Source: JBGSUE01 sp041753515 (lineage in GTDB: Bacteria > Patescibacteriota > Microgenomatia > UBA10105 > UBA927). Taken from it: 8,126 nucleotides of DNA. The DNA lies in the NCBI GenBank assembly GCA_041753515.1, contig JBGSUE010000019.1:1-8126 (forward strand), in the 5' to 3' direction. Both the position numbers and the translations under genes were made by a program. Under the pieces are notes generated by a model, which had not been told where the DNA came from, did not search any database, and saw only the letters and a list, made by a program, of their open reading frames with translations. Of this stretch, positions 5,816-8,126 are shown piece after piece; the stretch's first letter is position 1; the number at the start of each line of letters is the position of its first letter.

Positions 5816-7363
5816 GTGAACGTTATATTACGGCGTATAGGACAGGACACAGTTCTCGTTATATTTTTACTATTGTTTTTCGGTTTTTTTTCATGGGCGG
5901 GGGTAGACTCGACACACGACGGCATCATGCTGAAGCCTGCGCTTGATGTGAGCCTCGGCAAAACTTTATTCCGGGAAGTATATACCCAATACGGTGCACT
6001 GACTGTTTTTATCCAGGCGTTCTTTACCATCATATTCGGTCCCTATCTTATGAGTATCAGGGTGAGTGCGGTGGTATTTTATGCGTTATTCGGACTATTG
6101 CTATTAAAAATATGGAAGCCGATTCTTTCCGGTTCGCGACTCTATCTGGCAATGGTGATCTGGCTTTCCCTGGCTCCCGTGTATGTGCAGTATTTTCATT
6201 CCTGGTCATCAATATATGCACTATTCTTCCAGTGTGCATCCCTGATATTTTTCAGAAAATTTGTATATTCAGGGCGTTTCATTCATGCAGTATTTGTCGG
6301 CATCTGTACGTTTCTGGCCTTCCTGTGCAGGCAGCCGGTCGGTATATTTTTGGGGTGTGCGTATGTTTTTCTTTTTCTGCTTCATGATATTCAAAAAAAG
6401 AACCGGATGAAATCATCCGGACTGTTTTTTGGGGGAATTCTCATATGTTTTTTACTATTTTTCCAGTACCTTTTCGTGACGGGATCGATTGCGGATTGGT
6501 GGAAGCAGTCAATCACGGCCGGGTATGCATGGGCCGGAGTTGTGCGGGGAGTATCCGTGTTTCAGGTGGCAAACAGCCTTCTCATGCCCAAATGCGTATT
6601 AAACTTTCCAACATGCTGGATGTGGATGCTTATCCCATGGCTGAATATCGTATTTACCGTATCGGCGGTCCGCAAACAAAATACCTATGAAACCGGATTG
6701 GGGCTTGCCGGTATCTTTTCCTGGATGCAGTACTATCCTATCCCCGATCCGGGGCATTATTTTTGGGCGGCGAGCATCATGACCGGACCGGCACTTCGCG
6801 TCGCCGCTGACGCGGTTTTCAGGGCAGGACGCGTAAAATACATACTCTATGCGACTCTCTGCATTATCAGCGTATCGTATTTCCACACCCGCATATCGTC
6901 CGGCACACAACGGGTGTTGGCAGCTGACCGGTACCGCGAAAGTCCGGAATTTTTGACCGGCATACGGTTGACACGTGATGAAGAAGCGTATTTCGGGTCC
7001 CTTCAAACCATACTCCAAGATTATTTTCTGGCAGCGCCTGAGGCCACATATATAAATCATTCGGTAGACGCGATGATTTCCCTGTTGGATCCGCATTTTG
7101 CCTCCCCTCACGTACTTTTTATCAATTGGAGCTTCCTGTATACATCGGTGTACCCGGAATATGAATCTGTGATACGGGAGTATGTACGAACACATCAGAC
7201 GCTTGTGTTTACTGCGGAATATTGGAAATTTCCCGGATTATGCATCATAGATGCGCCGTCAAATCAAAATCCTCCGATACGGATTCTTCTTTCGCCGGAG
7301 GATGCACTGGTGTATGCCAAAACTCCATCGGCCGCAACATATCCTGCAGTCTGTCCGGGATGA
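5816..7363 (+). CDS. PMT-like GT-C membrane protein with HDG-type first loop
   Basis: A 515-residue polytopic membrane protein, probably a GT-C transferase using a polyprenyl-phosphate sugar. After the first helix (about 12-29) the outer loop reads DSTHDGIMLKPALDVSLGKT then LFREVYTQYGALT (31-63). This matches the 'D..hDG....A.....G...frD.f.qYG.l' layout of GT39-like hypotheticals, with D31 and D35 as candidate catalytic acids. Helices follow near 66-80, 83-98, 109-122, 132-146, 155-170, 173-190, 202-220, 265-282 and 338-353. LCRQPVGIFLG is at 170-180. YPIPDPGHYFWAASIM (307-322) resembles the 'P..D..H' loop common in this group. A soluble C-terminal part (about 360-500) is probably extracellular. 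The start is GTG at 5816, 11 bp after the YfhO stop; the next in-frame ATG (residue 38) would remove the first helix and catalytic loop. No Shine-Dalgarno is visible. Its stop lies 4 bp from that of the opposing gene. Family assignment is by pattern only. Confidence 0.8.
   Translation: MNVILRRIGQDTVLVIFLLLFFGFFSWAGVDSTHDGIMLKPALDVSLGKTLFREVYTQYGALTVFIQAFFTIIFGPYLMSIRVSAVVFYALFGLLLLKIWKPILSGSRLYLAMVIWLSLAPVYVQYFHSWSSIYALFFQCASLIFFRKFVYSGRFIHAVFVGICTFLAFLCRQPVGIFLGCAYVFLFLLHDIQKKNRMKSSGLFFGGILICFLLFFQYLFVTGSIADWWKQSITAGYAWAGVVRGVSVFQVANSLLMPKCVLNFPTCWMWMLIPWLNIVFTVSAVRKQNTYETGLGLAGIFSWMQYYPIPDPGHYFWAASIMTGPALRVAADAVFRAGRVKYILYATLCIISVSYFHTRISSGTQRVLAADRYRESPEFLTGIRLTRDEEAYFGSLQTILQDYFLAAPEATYINHSVDAMISLLDPHFASPHVLFINWSFLYTSVYPEYESVIREYVRTHQTLVFTAEYWKFPGLCIIDAPSNQNPPIRILLSPEDALVYAKTPSAATYPAVCPG
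6393..6430. terminator. Bidirectional terminator-like hairpin inside the fifth gene
   Basis: An exact 8-bp stem CCGGATGA (6403-6410) and TCATCCGG (6413-6420) is flanked by an A-run on the left (6393-6399) and a T-run on the right (6425-6430). On the plus strand the T-run starts 4 nt after the stem. On the minus strand the stem is followed at once by TTCTTTTTTT, a better intrinsic-terminator layout. It encodes residues 196-202 of the membrane protein. It could stop untranslated antisense RNA reading through from the convergent minus-strand gene, about 950 bp beyond that gene's stop, or act only when plus-strand translation fails. Confidence 0.3.
7269..7303. repeat. 8-bp-arm inverted repeat near the 3' end of the fifth gene
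   Basis: Arms ATCCTCCG (7269-7276) and CGGAGGAT (7296-7303) are exact reverse complements around a 19-nt loop. It lies 60-95 bp before the convergent stop codons, where a transcription-ending signal might be expected, but no T-run follows on either side. Arms this long with a loop this size are expected about once or twice by chance in a window of this length. Confidence 0.25.
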
Positions 7364-7367
7364 CGTA

Positions 7368-8126
7368 TTACAGAAGAAATGACAAGAGAGAGTAGATGTT
7401 TATGCCTGCACAGACGCAGATGATGATTAGTGGATTGATGGATTTTGACAGGGGTGTATATGCATAAGCAAGTCCTAATGAAAGAAAAGGGAGAAGGCTT
7501 ACAAACATTCTCCCCCCGAAACTTGCCCCCTGCCAATACGTGCCCCAGGAAGCTACTGTGTAGAGAACCGCAAGAAATACAAGAAGAATACTGAAAGTCA
7601 GCCTGTTTTTTTGCCGGGTGAGGAAGTACAGGGACAATGCAATGATGGGTGTGACTGTCAAAAGACCATACCCTTGAGAAAAAAGCACTTCGATTATCCG
7701 GGGTGTTGCCAGCCGGAACGATTCCCCCTCAAATGCATACGTGTTGATCACCGGTGTGCCGTATACGGAGATCCAGCCGGCTATCTGCGGTAGAAAACCA
7801 ACGGCTGTACCCGTCAAAACCGGCAGGAATTTTTTATACGGAGTATTCAAAAGAACGGGAATGAGAAAAAGAATATCCGCAAATCTCGTTGAAGCTAAGA
7901 GTCCTGTAAGAATCCCCATGAAAAAATGTGCTTTTTGGGTGATCAGCAGGTAAAAAATCAGGGAACTGACGAAAAAACCGGCTGCATGGGAATTGACCGT
8001 ATCAATGGCACCGTAATACAGAATGTTTGTGGCGTATGCAAGTGCCGTTACCGTAAAAAGTGAGGCGTACCGGGAAAATTTATTGGAAAGCGCCAGAGAG
8101 ATGAATACAAGTCCGCATGCAGTATA
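7368..8126 (-). CDS. GT39/PMT-like membrane protein, C-terminal part (5' truncated by window edge)
   Basis: The minus-strand frame is open from the right edge to the TAA at 7370-7368, giving 252 residues and 8 or so membrane segments. A Met codon at 7919-7917 is internal: the 69 residues before it are family-like, including YATNILYYGAIDTVNSHAAGFF, which fits the 'lgT.l.yY.....sHa.sFf' pattern. Downstream come GILTGLLASTRFADILFL, the 'G.laGl..l.R' helix; FSQGYGLLTVTPIIAL, the 'rGLl..sP' helix; and WGTYWQGASFGGRMFVSLLP followed by FLSLGLA, matching the 'W......fG.R....llP.l..g.a' box of GT39-like membrane transferases. The likely role is lipid-linked sugar transfer at the outer face of the membrane; substrate unknown. 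It is transcribed toward the plus-strand genes and ends 4 bp from them. Its catalytic first loop should lie upstream, outside this window. Confidence 0.82.
   Translation of the reverse strand, partial: YTACGLVFISLALSNKFSRYASLFTVTALAYATNILYYGAIDTVNSHAAGFFVSSLIFYLLITQKAHFFMGILTGLLASTRFADILFLIPVLLNTPYKKFLPVLTGTAVGFLPQIAGWISVYGTPVINTYAFEGESFRLATPRIIEVLFSQGYGLLTVTPIIALSLYFLTRQKNRLTFSILLVFLAVLYTVASWGTYWQGASFGGRMFVSLLPFLSLGLAYAYTPLSKSINPLIIICVCAGINIYSLLSFLL

Noticed and set aside
6599..7195. 198-residue minus-strand open frame
   Set aside because: It lies wholly inside the fifth gene. Its translation is rich in Cys, Arg and His with no recognisable domain, as expected of an antisense shadow of a membrane-protein gene.
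1..8126. Search for CRISPR repeats, tRNA-like folds, insertion-sequence ends and phage or toxin-antitoxin genes
   Set aside because: I found no regularly spaced repeats, no cloverleaf or CCA-ended candidates, no transposase-like product and no terminal inverted repeats; the window is almost entirely coding for the six genes.

Overview
The window is one continuous stretch of surface-glycan or protein-glycosylation genes. Five genes lie head to tail on the plus strand, and a sixth comes in from the right edge on the minus strand. Five of the six products are large polytopic membrane proteins that look like GT-C-fold sugar transferases (YfhO-like or GT39/PMT-like). The sixth, the second gene, is a soluble GT-B glycosyltransferase of family GT4. 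Base composition is moderate (high 40s %GC by eye), with locally AT-rich stretches in the membrane genes. TGA and TAA both act as stops, so the standard bacterial/archaeal code applies.

Layout: positions 1-969 hold the 3' part of a YfhO-like membrane protein cut by the left edge. Positions 960-2114 encode the GT4 enzyme, 2111-3625 a GT39-like membrane transferase, 3615-5804 a full-length YfhO-family protein, and 5816-7363 another PMT-like membrane protein. On the minus strand, 8126-7368 is the 3' part of a third kind of PMT-like protein, cut by the right edge. The first four plus-strand genes overlap by 10, 4 and 11 bp. The fourth and fifth are 11 bp apart. The plus-strand run and the minus-strand gene converge with only 4 bp between their stop codons. 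No gene-free stretch exceeds 11 bp, and I see no RNA gene, CRISPR array or mobile element.

How they may work together (inference): the GT4 enzyme would use a nucleotide sugar in the cytoplasm to extend a lipid-linked glycan or similar acceptor. The GT-C proteins would use polyprenyl-phosphate sugars on the outer face of the membrane to decorate lipids, polysaccharides or proteins. No flippase, polymerase, nucleotide-sugar synthesis gene or priming transferase is visible, so neither the glycan nor the acceptor can be named.

Organism: tight packing, overlapping genes and serial GT39/YfhO genes next to a GT4 gene fit an uncultivated bacterium such as a Patescibacteria/CPR lineage. Other bacteria or a methanogenic archaeon cannot be excluded from these genes alone. 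None of the four visible plus-strand starts has a convincing Shine-Dalgarno sequence.

I do not see a clearly new system. The most notable features are the density of different GT-C-like proteins, several strong palindromes or terminator-like hairpins inside coding sequence, and the nearly absent space at the convergent gene ends.
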